From Eretmocerus hayati (Eukaryota; Arthropoda; Insecta; Hymenoptera; Aphelinidae), in assembly GCA_029851415.1 (NCBI GenBank), contig CM056742.1:86976748-87040747 (forward strand): DNA of 64,000 bases. The letters are read 5' to 3'. The position numbers and the translations under genes are program-made. This document shows, piece after piece, positions 47,940-59,923 of the stretch. Position 1 is the first letter of the stretch. Each line of letters begins with the position of its first letter. Below the pieces are notes generated by a model, which did not search any database, was not told the origin of the DNA, and saw only the letters and a program-made list of their open reading frames with translations.

Positions 47940-49168
47940 CAAGCACAGCCACACTATATACCAAATAAGTGGGTTTAGCTTAAGAGTGAGTAGAATCGTC
48001 AAGAGAGCACGGAAAGCAGAAATGTAAACTCCGTGTCTTGTAAACTCCATGTCCCATACTTGGTACTATTCCAAATGCTCTTTATGCACTGCACCGTGGC
48101 CCTAGTTTCAACACATTCAACCATCTAGTGACACTTTTTCTGCATTCTGTTGATGGAGTAGGCTTGTATGTGTATTCTAATGCACGAGTGACCGTGAGAT
48201 TTGATGCATGTGTGCAAGTCCCGGAGGAATCGTCAGACTATCCGAATCAATTGAGTACTGTAAAGCAGACATGTATGTATGCTGCTGTGTCTGCATCCGA
48301 GGATCTCATTGCATATATGCGTATTTTTGGGGAAATATCATACTACTCGAATTGAATATAAGTGTCCCCAAGTACAAGTACCTAGGTATGGTCTTGAGTG
48401 AATTATCCTTCGCATGTGATTTGTGTGATCTAGGAACATTGAATACGATGTATGGAGATTCAGCAAATGATCAGACGGTCTTTGTCTTTACCGTCTGTTG
48501 TATCCAATGACGAGTGTGGTTCGCAACGTGGTGGCACAATATTCCACTACGAGACATCCGTAGCTTGTAAAACGTCTCTGGTTTGAGAAAGCAGCTAAAC
48601 TCGCTACAACAGCATAATCCTGGGCTAAAATGATGAGTGGCACATTCAATGATCAATATTTATGAGAATTATTGTTTAAAATTTGAGGCGTGGCCAAAAT
48701 AAACAATGAAACGTGCATCCTCCAAGGTCCTTTTCGTTTTTTTTCATTATAAGTCTTAATATATGGGTTTTTTTGGAAAACTTGTGTGAACAACATTCGC
48801 AGACCTCAAAAAAATCTCCGAAAAGTTACTCTACACATTTTCTCGAAAAATCAATATTTCCCGACTTGTACCCAAAAAAACCGCGAAAAGGCGAAAAATG
48901 CACATAAGGTCAGTGTACCCAGCTCGCCCCTATTAAGCCATTTTCTTAATAATTCTGGCTTATCTCAATATTTTCCAACGTACTTTAACTCATTTTGAAG
49001 CTTGTCTCAAGACCTTTAAAATGAGCTAAGATACGTCCAATTTGGATGGAGTGGAGCCGAACTGTTTGAATTCTCCCAGAAGGTAATTTTTGAGAGTTTA
49101 CAAAAATGTGTACCCAACTTGCCCCCATCATTTAGAACAATGTAAATCGGCGATGAAATGCGAAAAAT
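47940..49168. other. Unassigned central DNA, no gene seen
   Basis: Small open frames only (48128-48355, 48208-48510). The words GTGTACCCAGCTCGCCCC and GTGTACCCAACTTGCCCCC recur at about 48915 and 49108, and a similar GTGTACCATCTCGCCCC occurs in the gag-only element near 31230. Confidence 0.4.
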
Positions 49169-51987
49169 GCGAATTTTGATGAGCATCGAGACCCTTATCA
49201 TCAAGACCCTGTGTTGTGAATGTCAATGGAAGCCATTTTACCACAAATGAGCTGACATATTCTAGAAGTAGAATTTCTAAGCGTCAAAATGAGCTTTTAA
49301 AAGACCCTCCAGCTTGTATAGCGTAGGGTCGACGACTGTTACAATCTTCCTCCGGAAAAGTGGACACATTCACCCCGGTGGACGTAGGCACCCCGGTTTA
49401 CGGTGTGATTTGATTCAACGCACTGTACAACTCGATTTTCCGTCAAACACACCCGAAGAGATTTGCCGAAAGTAACACGACGGGATTTTCAATCAATACC
49501 AAAAGGCTTCAAAAAAGAAAAATTATAGGTGGGGTCGATACATCATACCTCTTATTGTTCTGGAAGAACAAACTGATGAATGTTTTCGTAATTGTCGCAG
49601 TTGAATAGATTAGTTACCCCTCAAATTCTCTCGTAGCTCCAGATCCCTAGTACTTGATTGTTTGAAGATGTTGAGAAGTTTTGAGAACACGAACAATCTT
49701 ATGCTGGTTTTTCTGTGAAAATTAGAAGGGCTATTGGGAATATCATCTAAAAGAGCACAAGTGCAGAGTAAGCTGCACAAATGAATTATGAACTTGAATG
49801 AATGGGATACCATTGACTGTGGGAACAGAGAGTACTCAAACTTGACAGTAACTAATTTTTAGGATTGCAGGTATAGAACTATTTAAAATGTATATCTCTG
49901 ATGTATTTTGAATTGTAGGAGTGATTCTCAGGTTGTCAACAGAACAGCGGATTATCCCAAGAATGATCCTGATCAAGAATCAAACACTTCAAAGGTCCAC
50001 TACAGCTTTAGACCATGATAAAACCCTTTCTTCGAAAAGCTTGGATTTGTACAATTCTTATTTTGGACAATAGAGTAATGGAGAAGGAAAAACTGACATT
50101 TGAATACATCATTTGATCAGTGAATAAAGATCAAAATCAAACATGACACTATGTTTACCAAAGTATTCTTGTTATGACAAAGTTGAAGTAAGCCGTCAGT
50201 TGAATTTAGCATTTTTGAATATTTGTTTTAGGACTTTGTGGAGGATGGGACTGGACCCTTTGTGTGGGATGATGATCCATCCGAGTGTACAGCAATCTGG
50301 CATACATATTCCCTTTTAATCTCTAATTCATTGTTATAAAAATGACAGCACCCTATAGAGACTGTCTTTGAAAAATGAAGGAGCCATTGAATGGCCTCTT
50401 TCGCTTATTTTTGAAGGAGCCTATCTTCCAACACTATGGTTTTTCAACCTTGCAAAGTTTTTATGAGTGCTCAGTTGCAATGGATATGCTTCAAGTTTTC
50501 TTAAACATTGTTTGGAGAATTTGGAATAGGAGTTACTATTTCCCCCAATAAGATTAACCAGCCTTGATGTATATATACAACTTTGATTGGATGAAATAGG
50601 TCTCCTTCAATAATTCTACGCTGGGTATTCTCATATTAAAATTATTCATCACCAAAGCAATTATGATCATTTTATGCCTGGCAGATACAATAAATTTCGT
50701 TGGAATAGGTGTATACTATATGAGAAAGAAGGGATCCCCCTAGGAATCCCCCTAGTCGATAACCAAGTACGCAGAAAAACTTTCTTCCAACCTTAATCCA
50801 TCTTCATAAGAAATGATCAAGTGTAGAGTAGTCAGCTATAACAAGACCAATGAATGGACTGAAATCTTTTCAGATTCCAACTTCCATATAAGGTTTCATC
50901 TGAGGTAAGAATGGAGGTCATAGTTTCTGTAATAAAAATATTTTCAAAACCACCAAAGTCAAACCTTCATGACAGTCACCTGATGTAATTCTCTATAAGA
51001 AAATATGTTGACATAAAGCACTCTTGCCCTGTCCAGACTGGCACACAATGTTACATCCTCCAAACATCAGAAATTTCACTGCCACTAAAACAATGGTAAT
51101 TTTCTGATAGCTTTAGTGTATTAGGACAGACAAAAGTTATGACATTTGTGAATTGCATTTCTGAGCAAAGAGGTCTCAAACAGAATTTTAGCATCAAGTC
51201 AAATGCTTACAAGTTTTCTCTCGACACTTGATCCTCCAAGAGGATGAAAGAAACATGACTTGTGAAACAAAAGCCATCTGTGTTGAAAAAGAAAGAATAC
51301 TAGAATACATAGTAGCTTTGAAATCTGAATTCAAACCTCAAAATGCTATTCTTTTGGGACAAAGTTTTATCTGTGACTGAGTCTGATCCTCGATGAAGTT
51401 TCAAAATTTTTTCCAGATGAATAACATTGCAAGATTTTGTTTGAGCAGATCCCAAAGCTATCATTCATTCCTCGTCCCCTAGACACAGAAGAATTTTGAA
51501 TCATATTCTATATTCCTCTTATCTTCTTGAAATAGGGAGTTTTGTGTTCACGACTTGCAGGTACACTGCTTAATCGAGGTTCCATGTACAATTCCATTTA
51601 CAAATCTCATCATTCCTGTCCACACCATGATATTCAAAATATCACATCAGACATGTGATAGTATCTATTATCTTCAAGCGTCGAGGCTGTACAATTCTGT
51701 GTCAATCTGAACATGGCAAAAAGACGCCCGGAGTCAACATGTTTCCAAAGAGGGGAGTACAACAACGAACTGTCACTGAGATCACATGCAAGGCTGAATC
51801 TCGTATAAAACACACTTTTACTCGCATTTCTGGGAAGAGCTCGATTTCGGTGAACTTTAATAACCTCAAAATACTTCACCGGCGCAGCCTAGGCAGACGT
51901 TGAAAAATATGTTTACCTCGCTATTAATCGCCTGGTGAATGAACCAGCGATGAATATGCTCTTAGAGGAGGCATCAAAACGACAGGG
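49169..51987. other. Right-arm sequence, no gene seen
   Basis: Counterpart of 24229-25897 plus 31445-32584, joined here without interruption at about 50318/50319: this is the empty site of the gag-only element. Confidence 0.6.
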
Positions 51988-51996
51988 GTGCACCAG

Positions 51997-54245
51997 TAGG
52001 GTGGGCCGAAAGATGGAAATTTTCGGAAATCGTTACGCCTGAGGGCCAATTTTTTGCTATTTTGCACGTAAATAATGGAGAAATTTTTTGCGGATTTTAT
52101 AGAAGAACTTTTAGGTTCTGGCAAAAGCCTTTAAGATTCTCAGAAAATAGAGTAAGAACGTCATTTTCACGCTATTTCTGAAACGAAAGTTATAGCATGC
52201 AGAACCTACGCGGTGGCATCACACGGTGATCGAACAATGTTTTCTCACGTATTCCTGGCCGTAGAAATCGGAAATCAGGTCCGTTTGAGCCTCAGAAGTT
52301 AAGAGCCTTTGTAAATTGCGAGATACCGATCAGAGTAGGAGAGAAACAATTTTCCGGGAAAGGCCAGATTTCTGTGCAATTGAAAACGTCCCTCTGAACT
52401 CGATTCAATCGACCAAAATCCATCACACACGATACTTTCTTATGTATTTTGACCTGTTAAAGACGGTCTTGGTGGTTTCAGGAAGCTAGGACGCGTCAAA
52501 ATTTAGCTATGAGCAAATGTATCATGGCGGTTTCCGTAGGGCTCGCAAATGGGCTCGTCGCGGCCAGGGCATAGAACACGGACACTAGTCCTCTTTCACT
52601 CGATGCGTAATCTCCAATATCATTATTAGTCGGGGCCGAGTGGGCGCCATCATTGGGAAAACTATTCCCACGAGGTTTTACTCCGAGATCCCCTCCAGAA
52701 GACTGTCCTGATTATGGAAACCCATGTTGCCAAGCCGAGAAATGGTCACAATTTGTTGAACTGAAATCGTTTTAACAATTAATAAGAATTGATCTCCGAA
52801 ATTGGTACTATTTTAACAGGTATTTTGGGTGATTCTTAATCGAAAAATACTCTTGTCATTTTTTGCTACAATCGATTCGTTTTGGCTTATACACATTTGT
52901 AAATTGAAAAATCACGATATTGCGATTTGTACTAGTGAAAATTAACAACAAAAAATGTGAATAGTGCCTTTTCTGGCGATGAGAATCTATCCTTCCAACC
53001 TTCATCGACAATATCCGATGTCAGGAAGTAATGTTTCCGGACCAAAACCTCATTTTTCAACTAATTGTTCATGACGCTTCCGCGTGTGTTGGAGTATACT
53101 TGAGTACTAACGCGTCAGGGGACCCTAAAAGTCTACCAAGTATACTCCAATACACGCGGTAGAGTTATAAACAATTAGTTAAAGAATGAGGTTTTGGACC
53201 GGGAACATTACTTTCTGACATCGGATATTGTCCATAAAGGTTAGAAGAATAGATTCTCATCGCCAGAGAAGGCACAATTTACTTTCTCGTTGTTAATTTT
53301 CACTAGTGAGAATCGCAATATCGTGATTTTTCAATTTAAAAGTGTGTATAAGTCAAAACGAATCGATTGTAGCAAAAAATGACAGGAGTAACTTTCGATT
53401 CAGAATCACCCAAAATACCTCTTAAAAATAGTATCCATATCGGAGAATCGATTTCTATCGAATGTTTAAACGATTTCAGTTCAAACAAATTGCGACCATT
53501 TCTCAACTTGGCAACGTGGGTTTCCATAATCAGGACAGTCTTCTGGAAGGAATCTCAGAGCAAAACCTCGTGAGAATAGTTTTGTCAATGATGGCGCCCA
53601 CTCGGCCCCGACTAATAATGATATTGGGGATTACGCATCGAGTGAAAGAGGACTAGTGTCCGTGACCTATGCCCTGGCCGCGACGAGCCCATTCGTGAGC
53701 CCTACGAAAATCGTCCTGATACGTTTGCTCATATCTATATTTTGACGCGTATTAGCTTCCTGAAACCACCAAGACCGTCTCTTGCAGGTCGAAATACATA
53801 AGAAAATAAAGTGTGTGATGATTTTTGGTCGATTGAATCGAGTTTGGAGGATCGTTTTCAATTTCACAGGAATCTGGCGTTTCCCGGAGAATTGTCGCTT
53901 TCCCACTCTGATCGGTATCTCGCAATTCACAAAGGCCCTTAACTTCTGAGGCTCGAACGAACCTGATTTTCGCTTTCTACGGCCAAAGATACGTAAGAGA
54001 ACATTGTTCGATCACTGTTTGGTGCCACCGCTTAGGTTCTGCACGCTATAACTTTGCTCTTAGAAATAGCGTGGAAAAGACGTTTTCACTCTATTTTCTA
54101 AGAATCTTCAAGGCTTTTGCCAGAACCTGAAAGTTCTTTTTAAAAATCCGCGAAAAATTTTTCCATTATCTACGTGCAAAATAGCAAAAGATTGGCTCTC
54201 AGGGGTAACGATTTCCGAAAATTTCCGTTTTTCGGCTCTCCCTAG
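51997..54245. mobile_element. Foldback transposon, right-arm copy
   Basis: Second copy of the 21991-24219 element, inverted with the arm, flanked by GTGCACCAG (51988-51996 and 54246-54254). Its centre is near 53110. Short frames inside are arm translations. Confidence 0.82.
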
Positions 54246-54254
54246 TGCACCAGG

Positions 54255-54527
54255 TATACAGCCCAGCCACCTGGGTGTAAAACATATACACAGCTCACGA
54301 AGACGGCGAAATGTGTAGGCTGGCTTTGACGACTGTGACGGGCAGCAACTCCGAGGATGCACTCGTCTCTCGATTATCCTGCGGCGCCGTGCTCCTGAGA
54401 ATTGAATTCAGCTCAGCCACGGTAGCCGCATCCTGGTGAAAGGTGCACCCCACGGAGACAACGTCGACGACTTGGAGCGGCCGCGGCGAGACGAGCTTCA
54501 ACGCGGGCAGCAACTCGGGATCCCGAG
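54255..54527. other. GC-rich block, inner part
   Basis: Counterpart of about 21716-21981. It is cut at 54527/54528 by the gypsy insertion and resumes at 60744. Confidence 0.55.
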
Positions 54528-54781
54528 TGTAGGGTACGGCTTCTCCGTTCCCCTTACTCTGTGGCTCTCTCTCCCCTCACTTGCCTTCTCCTCGCATCTC
54601 CCGGCCCGGCATGCGCCAGCTCGCTGCGTCGAGCATTAGATCTTCCTGGCCCTCGGCCATGTACACATATATTTGAATACATAGCTTTATATTAAACTAT
54701 GGTGTACATAACCTTGCTTTACACCCAAATCACTGGTCACAAGTGACTTAATAAATAATTGTGGAGCCTCTAGAGCCCACA
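54528..54781 (+). repeat. CsRn1-type gypsy 5' LTR
   Basis: TGTAGGG...CCCACA, 254 bp. The only mismatch to the 3' LTR is T for C at about 54592. Contains AATAAA-like AATAAATAATT near 54750. Confidence 0.95.
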
Positions 54782-54784
54782 ACT

Positions 54785-54802
54785 TGGTGACCCCGACGTG
54801 AT
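54785..54802 (+). promoter_or_regulatory. Primer-binding site for tRNA-Trp
   Basis: TGGTGACCCCGACGTGAT, 18 nt, is the exact complement of the animal tRNA-Trp 3' end as I know it. It starts three bases after the LTR. Confidence 0.8.
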
Positions 54803-54863
54803 ATCGTTGGTCATTTGTGCATAAGTGAGTGTAAAAATATTTTTTGTGATAATAAAACAAAAA

Positions 54864-56615
54864 ATGAGTGGATCCAAAAGACTCACTCGCCAGGCTGCAA
54901 AACAGCTAGGGATACAAATTCCGGCGAACCCAGAAGAGGCAGCTGCACTAACCCAAATGCAGTCAAGAAATCAGCAACAGGTGTTGGATCCAGATTCAAC
55001 TCGTATTCAACTCGAGCAGCAGTTGCAAAAGCAACATAAGGAACTCGAGCAACAGTTGCAGCAGCAACGAATAGAGAATGAACAAATGAGTTTAATAGAC
55101 CTTGATTTGGATCAAGGAACCTCATCACCGACTCCTGCTGATAAAGGGGTAAGTCCGTCGCTAAACAATAGTGTAGCGAATTCGCACGTGGTCGAAGTAG
55201 AATCACAGTTAAAAGCTACAGCAAAATCATTTGAGCCTTCAACAACAATTGGAGCATCACATAATAATGTGGAGCAGTCAGTGAAAAACATTTTTCAAAA
55301 TCCAGAGCAACTTTACAGCATGTTTGTGGAATTCTGAAAAGTTCAAGGGCAACAATTCCAAAACTGTTCGCCCGGCTCTGAAAAGATGGCTGTTTCCGGC
55401 CAGACCATGTGTGAAGGCGATCTGCCTACTCAACCTAACCCTTTCGTTCAACAAAGGGATATACAAGCGTGCAGCACATTGCGCGAAGCGTACTACACAC
55501 CGACAGCGAGCATACCGAGTCCCGCGTTGCAGCAGACGACGCCAAAGCAGCGCGCGCACTCGGACAGCGAGAGCGCGGTAGATCAAGCAGCGCCAAAGTC
55601 GCTGCCGTCAGCTGCTGCCCCCCAAGTAGGGGAAGCTTCTCCCGCGGCTAGAGCTGCCACAGCTGCACACCCACCCACCAGCAACATGGTGGGGATAGCT
55701 CATCAAGCTCAACCCGGCTATACTTTCACTCAGCCGCACATGCAGCAGCCACAATACGTTCCATATTACGGCCCTTACGTGCCATATTGGCCTATACCAA
55801 ACGTCGCGGCTGACTCTCAAGCGATTCAACCTAGAGAAAAGAAATTCTTCATGCCTAAGCTATGGGCGGATAAGCCGGTGGCATGGTTTGCTGCGTTGGA
55901 GGATCAGTTCTCCGAGAATAACGTCAAGACCGACTCCAAAAAATTCACCCTGCTACTCCATTATCTGGATGGACAATTTATAACCGAAAAAATCGGGAAC
56001 TCGATTGCAATGACACCTTTGGGCAACAAATATGAAACCATAAAGAAAGCCGTTCTTGATGAATTGAGAGGCACTGTGAGCGAAGCTTATCGCAAGCTCA
56101 TACAAACGAAAATAGCCCCTAATCAAAAACCGTCCCAGTTTCTGGAACAAATGAAGTCTGCCAATACAGACTTGAGCCCGCAGTTTATAAGGGATTTATG
56201 GAGTACGCATCTGCCGCCACACGTGCGTTTGACACTAGCTAGCATGCAGAATGCCTCTGATGAGGAGGCAACGCGTGCTGCCGATAGTGCGGCAGAACTG
56301 CGCGCTGATGCATTCCAAATCAACGCGATATCCAAGCCCAAAGATGAGACCAAATCTCTAACGCAAGAGAAAATCCTGGTTAAAATTCAGGAACAATTGA
56401 ACGACCTTACGAAGAAGGTAAAGAAAATGTCTCGCCGCTCTAGCTGTCGCTCCAAATCCCCATCGGCGAAAGACAAGGGTGGTGACCAGCGCAAACTCAA
56501 GCACCCGGGGACAACCTTGATAAACGGTAAAAAAATTTGTTGGTACCATGATCAGCATAAAGAAACTGCACGTTTCTGCGGAGCACCGGAAGAATGCGAA
56601 TGGACAAAAAACTAG
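54864..56615 (+). pseudogene. Gypsy Gag with one in-frame UGA
   Basis: The ATG at 54864 starts a Gln-rich coiled-coil-like N-terminus (residues about 45-85, QLEQQLQK repeats). UGA at 55335-55337 interrupts the frame, which continues unshifted; an ATG at 55386 could start the second part. That part has the Gag matrix/capsid-like core (FFMPKLWADKPVAWFAALED, PSQFLEQMKSANTDLSPQFI, THLPPHVRLTLASM), a basic Arg/Ser/Lys stretch and a C-terminal CWYHDQHKETARFCGAPEEC. That is a C-x2-H-x9-C-x5-C arrangement of the CHCC kind rather than CCHC. Family role: particle assembly and RNA packaging. The frame ends in TAG at 56613-56615 directly after a slippery heptamer. The UGA may be a recent nonsense mutation or a tolerated or read-through stop; sequence alone cannot tell. 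Confidence 0.85.
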
Positions 56616-59600
56616 TGGCGTCGCTCGAATTAGCGGCGATCGGCGACGCACATGCGTTCCGCCGCATTTTCTTACCAGACTTGGAGACTGGAAATTTATA
56701 TCTAGTCGATTCTGGAGCAGACATCTCGGTCATACCTGTGACCAGTGTGTCTAAAAAAGAAAAAGTCGCTGACCACAAATTATTCGCGCCAAATGGGACT
56801 GTAATCCCATCTTATGGTGAGCGTCATGTAACTCTCGATTTAGGTTTCAGAAGACCACATGAGGGATATTTCCATGTAGCAGACGTCCCGTACGGTATCC
56901 TAGGAGCAGACTTCCTAGGACGTTGGCAGCTGGTCCCCGATATCAGTACCTGCACCGTCATGGACAAGGAGACCAAATGGGTCCGAAGAGGACACGCAGC
57001 TCCTGCAACAGTACATGGAGTTTCTGTCATAGACAAATCGAGTAAGGCTGCGCCAATTCTTGCAGATTTTCCTGAAATCACAGGAGGTCCGCGGGACATA
57101 AAACCGCGTGTTAAAGCCAAAACGCTCCACCACATGAACACTGTAGGACCGCCTATTGCTGCTAGGCCAAGACGCCTCCCACCAAAAAAGCTGAAGATAG
57201 CTCAAGAACTATTTAAGCAGATGATGGAAGATGGTGTCGCGCGCAGGTCAAAAAGTCAGTATGCAAGTCCACTACATATGGCCCAAAAAGCAAATGGCGA
57301 ATGGCGCCCGTGTGGTGACTACAGAGGTATAAATGCCCAAACTGTCTCAGACAAATATCCAGTGAAAAACTTTCTGGATTTAAGCAGAGTAGTTCGAGGT
57401 AAACGCATTTTTTCCAAACTTGACTTAAAAAAAGCATTCAATCAAATAGACAATGCACCGGAGGACATACCAAAAACAGCGGTGATAACTCCATTTGGTT
57501 TATTTGAATTTTTGAAAATGATGTTCGGAATGATGAATGCTACACCAACTTTTCAGAGACATATGGATGAAGTGTTTCTTGGTTTAGAAGATGACGTTTT
57601 CTGCAGTATTGACGATGTCTTAGTGGCATCAAAAGACGAAGAGTCCCACGAAAAAATCTTGAGAATAGTCTTCGAAAGATTGCGTGACTATGGGTTGCGG
57701 ATCAATGCTGACAAATGTGTATTCTTCGTTCAGGAAATAGACTTCTGGGGCCATCATGTATCAGAGAAAGGAGTAGAACCATTGAAAAACAAGGGAAAGG
57801 CTATTCTCGAATTCGAGAAACCCAAAACCTTATCAGATCTCAACAGGTTCATGGGAGTAATCAATTACTACAGGCGGTTTGTCAAAGACGCTGCCACTGC
57901 CCAGTCCCCTTTATACAAGCTGCTCCAGGGAGTCAAGAAAAAAGACAACCGTCCTGTACCATGGGACGAGGAAACAAACGCAGCTTTCGAAAAATGCAAG
58001 CAAAATCTTGCAAATGCAACGCTGTTAGCTCATCAAGACCTGGAAGCACCTCTGCCCATATCTTCAGACGCATCTGCCATGGCTATGGGAGCAGTGCTGG
58101 AGCAAAAGGTCAATGATGAATGGCAACCTCTTGGATTTTTCTCTAAAAAATTCAACAAAGCGGAACAAAATTACAGCACATATGACCGTGAGTTAGCTGC
58201 TTTGTACCATGCTGTAAGATTTTTCAAAGGAATGATTGAAGGTTGTGAACTACAACTGCGTGTGGATCAAAAGCCAATCACTTATGCATTGGTGCAGAAA
58301 GCTGACAAGGCTTCACCGCGGCAACAGAGGCACCTCAGCTTCATCAGCGAATTCTGCACTGACGTCAGATACGTGAAAGGTGAGGATAATGAGGTGGCAG
58401 ATGCTCTATCGCGTGCAGCAGTGGACGCCATCAGAATGCCCTCAATCATAGACTTCAGCCAACTGTCCCAAGCTCAGAACGATGATGAGGAATTGCAGCA
58501 TCTTCTTCAAAACAAAGATAACACATCGCTCAAGCTGCACAAATTAGGCCATGGTCCGGATCATCAAGGTATCTATTGCGACGTGAGTACAGAAGATATT
58601 CGACCTTACGTACCCGTTGTTTTCAGAAAAAAAGTATTTGATGCACTGCACGGACTAGCCCATCCTGGCCCTAAACCTTCTGTTAAAATCATCTGCCAGC
58701 GATATGTCTGGCCCAGGATGAACAAACAGATAACCAAATGGACCAAAGAATGTGTGCCATGCCAACGTTCCAAAACCGCACGCCACAACGTGCTCCAACC
58801 AAAAGCATTCAAAGAACCAGATCAGCGCTTCGATCATGTGCATATAGACATTGTGGGACCTTTACCTAGATCTCAAGGGTATGAGTACTGTTTGACAATG
58901 ATTGATCGTTTCACGCGCTGGCCAGAAGCAATTCCAATCAAAGATATCACAGCACAAACAGTTGCAGATGCATTCTACACGCATTGGGTATCTCGATATG
59001 GAACTCCAAAAGTCATGACGCATGATCAAGGTTCACAATTTGAATCAGCTCTCTTTGCAGCACTGGCAAAAATGATAGCGAGTGACAGGAAACACACGAC
59101 TCCATATCATCCTGCTGCCCATGGAATGATTGAGCGCTGGCATCGCACTGTCAAGGCAGCCATCCGCTGTTATGCATCACAAGACTGGGTGCCACTTCTC
59201 CCACCAATACTGTTGGGACTTCGCAGTGTTTACAAAGAAGAATTGGGAGGCTGTCCAGCTGAATTTCTCTATGGAACAAACTTGCGTTTGCCAGGAGAGT
59301 TTTTCACACATGAAGACCCGCCTATGGATCCTCAATCGTTTTTGGAGCCACTCCGACTTCATATGCGGGAAATACGTCCAGTTCCAGCTGAACATCACTG
59401 CAGAAGGAAAGTCTTCTGGTACAAAGACCTATATACTTGCTCACACGTGTTCATGCAAAAAGGAGCAAAGAACACTTCATTGGATCAGCCGTATGCAGGA
59501 CCATTCAAAGTCATACGCAGAATAGACGACAGAGTTTTTGTAATTGACGTCCAAGGTCGGGAAGTAACCATCAATGTTGAGCGTCTGAAACCAGCACACA

Positions 59601-59923
59601 TAACTTTTCCAGAGCTAGAGCAAGCAAACTCTACACCATTCTCAAATGATCACAGTTATGCTAGAGCTCCGTTGTCGTCCAATATGTTACAAACTCAGCC
59701 ATCAATAAGTTCTCAACCTCAGTCTGTGGTATCAACGAATGCTCGGAATCCTGCAACGAGCAATTCATCTTCATCAGTTCCTGTTCCAGTTCCTGTTTCC
59801 AGCGACGCTACAAGTAGCGCTCCTCTACGTACTTACGAAAATAAGAAGAAGAAAGTGTCGTTCAAGTGGAATGTTATCATTCAAGTGCTTTTGAATGCAA
59901 TAGTGTATTGTGGTGCTCAGTGA
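56594..59923 (+). CDS. Gypsy Pol: protease, RT, RNase H, integrase
   Basis: 1109 codons, uninterrupted, overlapping gag by 22 bp; it is probably made as Gag-Pol by frameshifting, so the ATG at 56594 need not be used. Retropepsin DSGAD is at residues 39-43. RT lies at about 200-400 with FGMMNATPTFQRHMDEV and active site SIDD at 338-341, where the family has YxDD. RNase H starts near 490 (ISSDASAMAMGA, later STYDREL). The integrase zinc-binding region is at about 685-730 (HPGPKPSVK to CVPCQRSK), and the catalytic core spans 750-850 (HIDIVGPL, THDQGSQFE, MIERWHR: D, D, E all present). A basic, Ser/Pro-rich tail follows. Length and order are normal for gypsy Pol. The Tyr to Ser change at the RT site would be expected to impair polymerisation; it might also be a clade variant. 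Confidence 0.93.
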   Translation: MRMDKKLVASLELAAIGDAHAFRRIFLPDLETGNLYLVDSGADISVIPVTSVSKKEKVADHKLFAPNGTVIPSYGERHVTLDLGFRRPHEGYFHVADVPYGILGADFLGRWQLVPDISTCTVMDKETKWVRRGHAAPATVHGVSVIDKSSKAAPILADFPEITGGPRDIKPRVKAKTLHHMNTVGPPIAARPRRLPPKKLKIAQELFKQMMEDGVARRSKSQYASPLHMAQKANGEWRPCGDYRGINAQTVSDKYPVKNFLDLSRVVRGKRIFSKLDLKKAFNQIDNAPEDIPKTAVITPFGLFEFLKMMFGMMNATPTFQRHMDEVFLGLEDDVFCSIDDVLVASKDEESHEKILRIVFERLRDYGLRINADKCVFFVQEIDFWGHHVSEKGVEPLKNKGKAILEFEKPKTLSDLNRFMGVINYYRRFVKDAATAQSPLYKLLQGVKKKDNRPVPWDEETNAAFEKCKQNLANATLLAHQDLEAPLPISSDASAMAMGAVLEQKVNDEWQPLGFFSKKFNKAEQNYSTYDRELAALYHAVRFFKGMIEGCELQLRVDQKPITYALVQKADKASPRQQRHLSFISEFCTDVRYVKGEDNEVADALSRAAVDAIRMPSIIDFSQLSQAQNDDEELQHLLQNKDNTSLKLHKLGHGPDHQGIYCDVSTEDIRPYVPVVFRKKVFDALHGLAHPGPKPSVKIICQRYVWPRMNKQITKWTKECVPCQRSKTARHNVLQPKAFKEPDQRFDHVHIDIVGPLPRSQGYEYCLTMIDRFTRWPEAIPIKDITAQTVADAFYTHWVSRYGTPKVMTHDQGSQFESALFAALAKMIASDRKHTTPYHPAAHGMIERWHRTVKAAIRCYASQDWVPLLPPILLGLRSVYKEELGGCPAEFLYGTNLRLPGEFFTHEDPPMDPQSFLEPLRLHMREIRPVPAEHHCRRKVFWYKDLYTCSHVFMQKGAKNTSLDQPYAGPFKVIRRIDDRVFVIDVQGREVTINVERLKPAHITFPELEQANSTPFSNDHSYARAPLSSNMLQTQPSISSQPQSVVSTNARNPATSNSSSSVPVPVPVSSDATSSAPLRTYENKKKKVSFKWNVIIQVLLNAIVYCGAQ
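56606..56612 (+). promoter_or_regulatory. -1 ribosomal frameshift site A AAA AAC
   Basis: The heptamer lies in the correct X XXY YYZ phase of the gag frame (codons AAA AAC), immediately before the gag TAG. A -1 slip moves ribosomes into the pol frame, which is already open here. No downstream pseudoknot was modelled. Confidence 0.8.
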
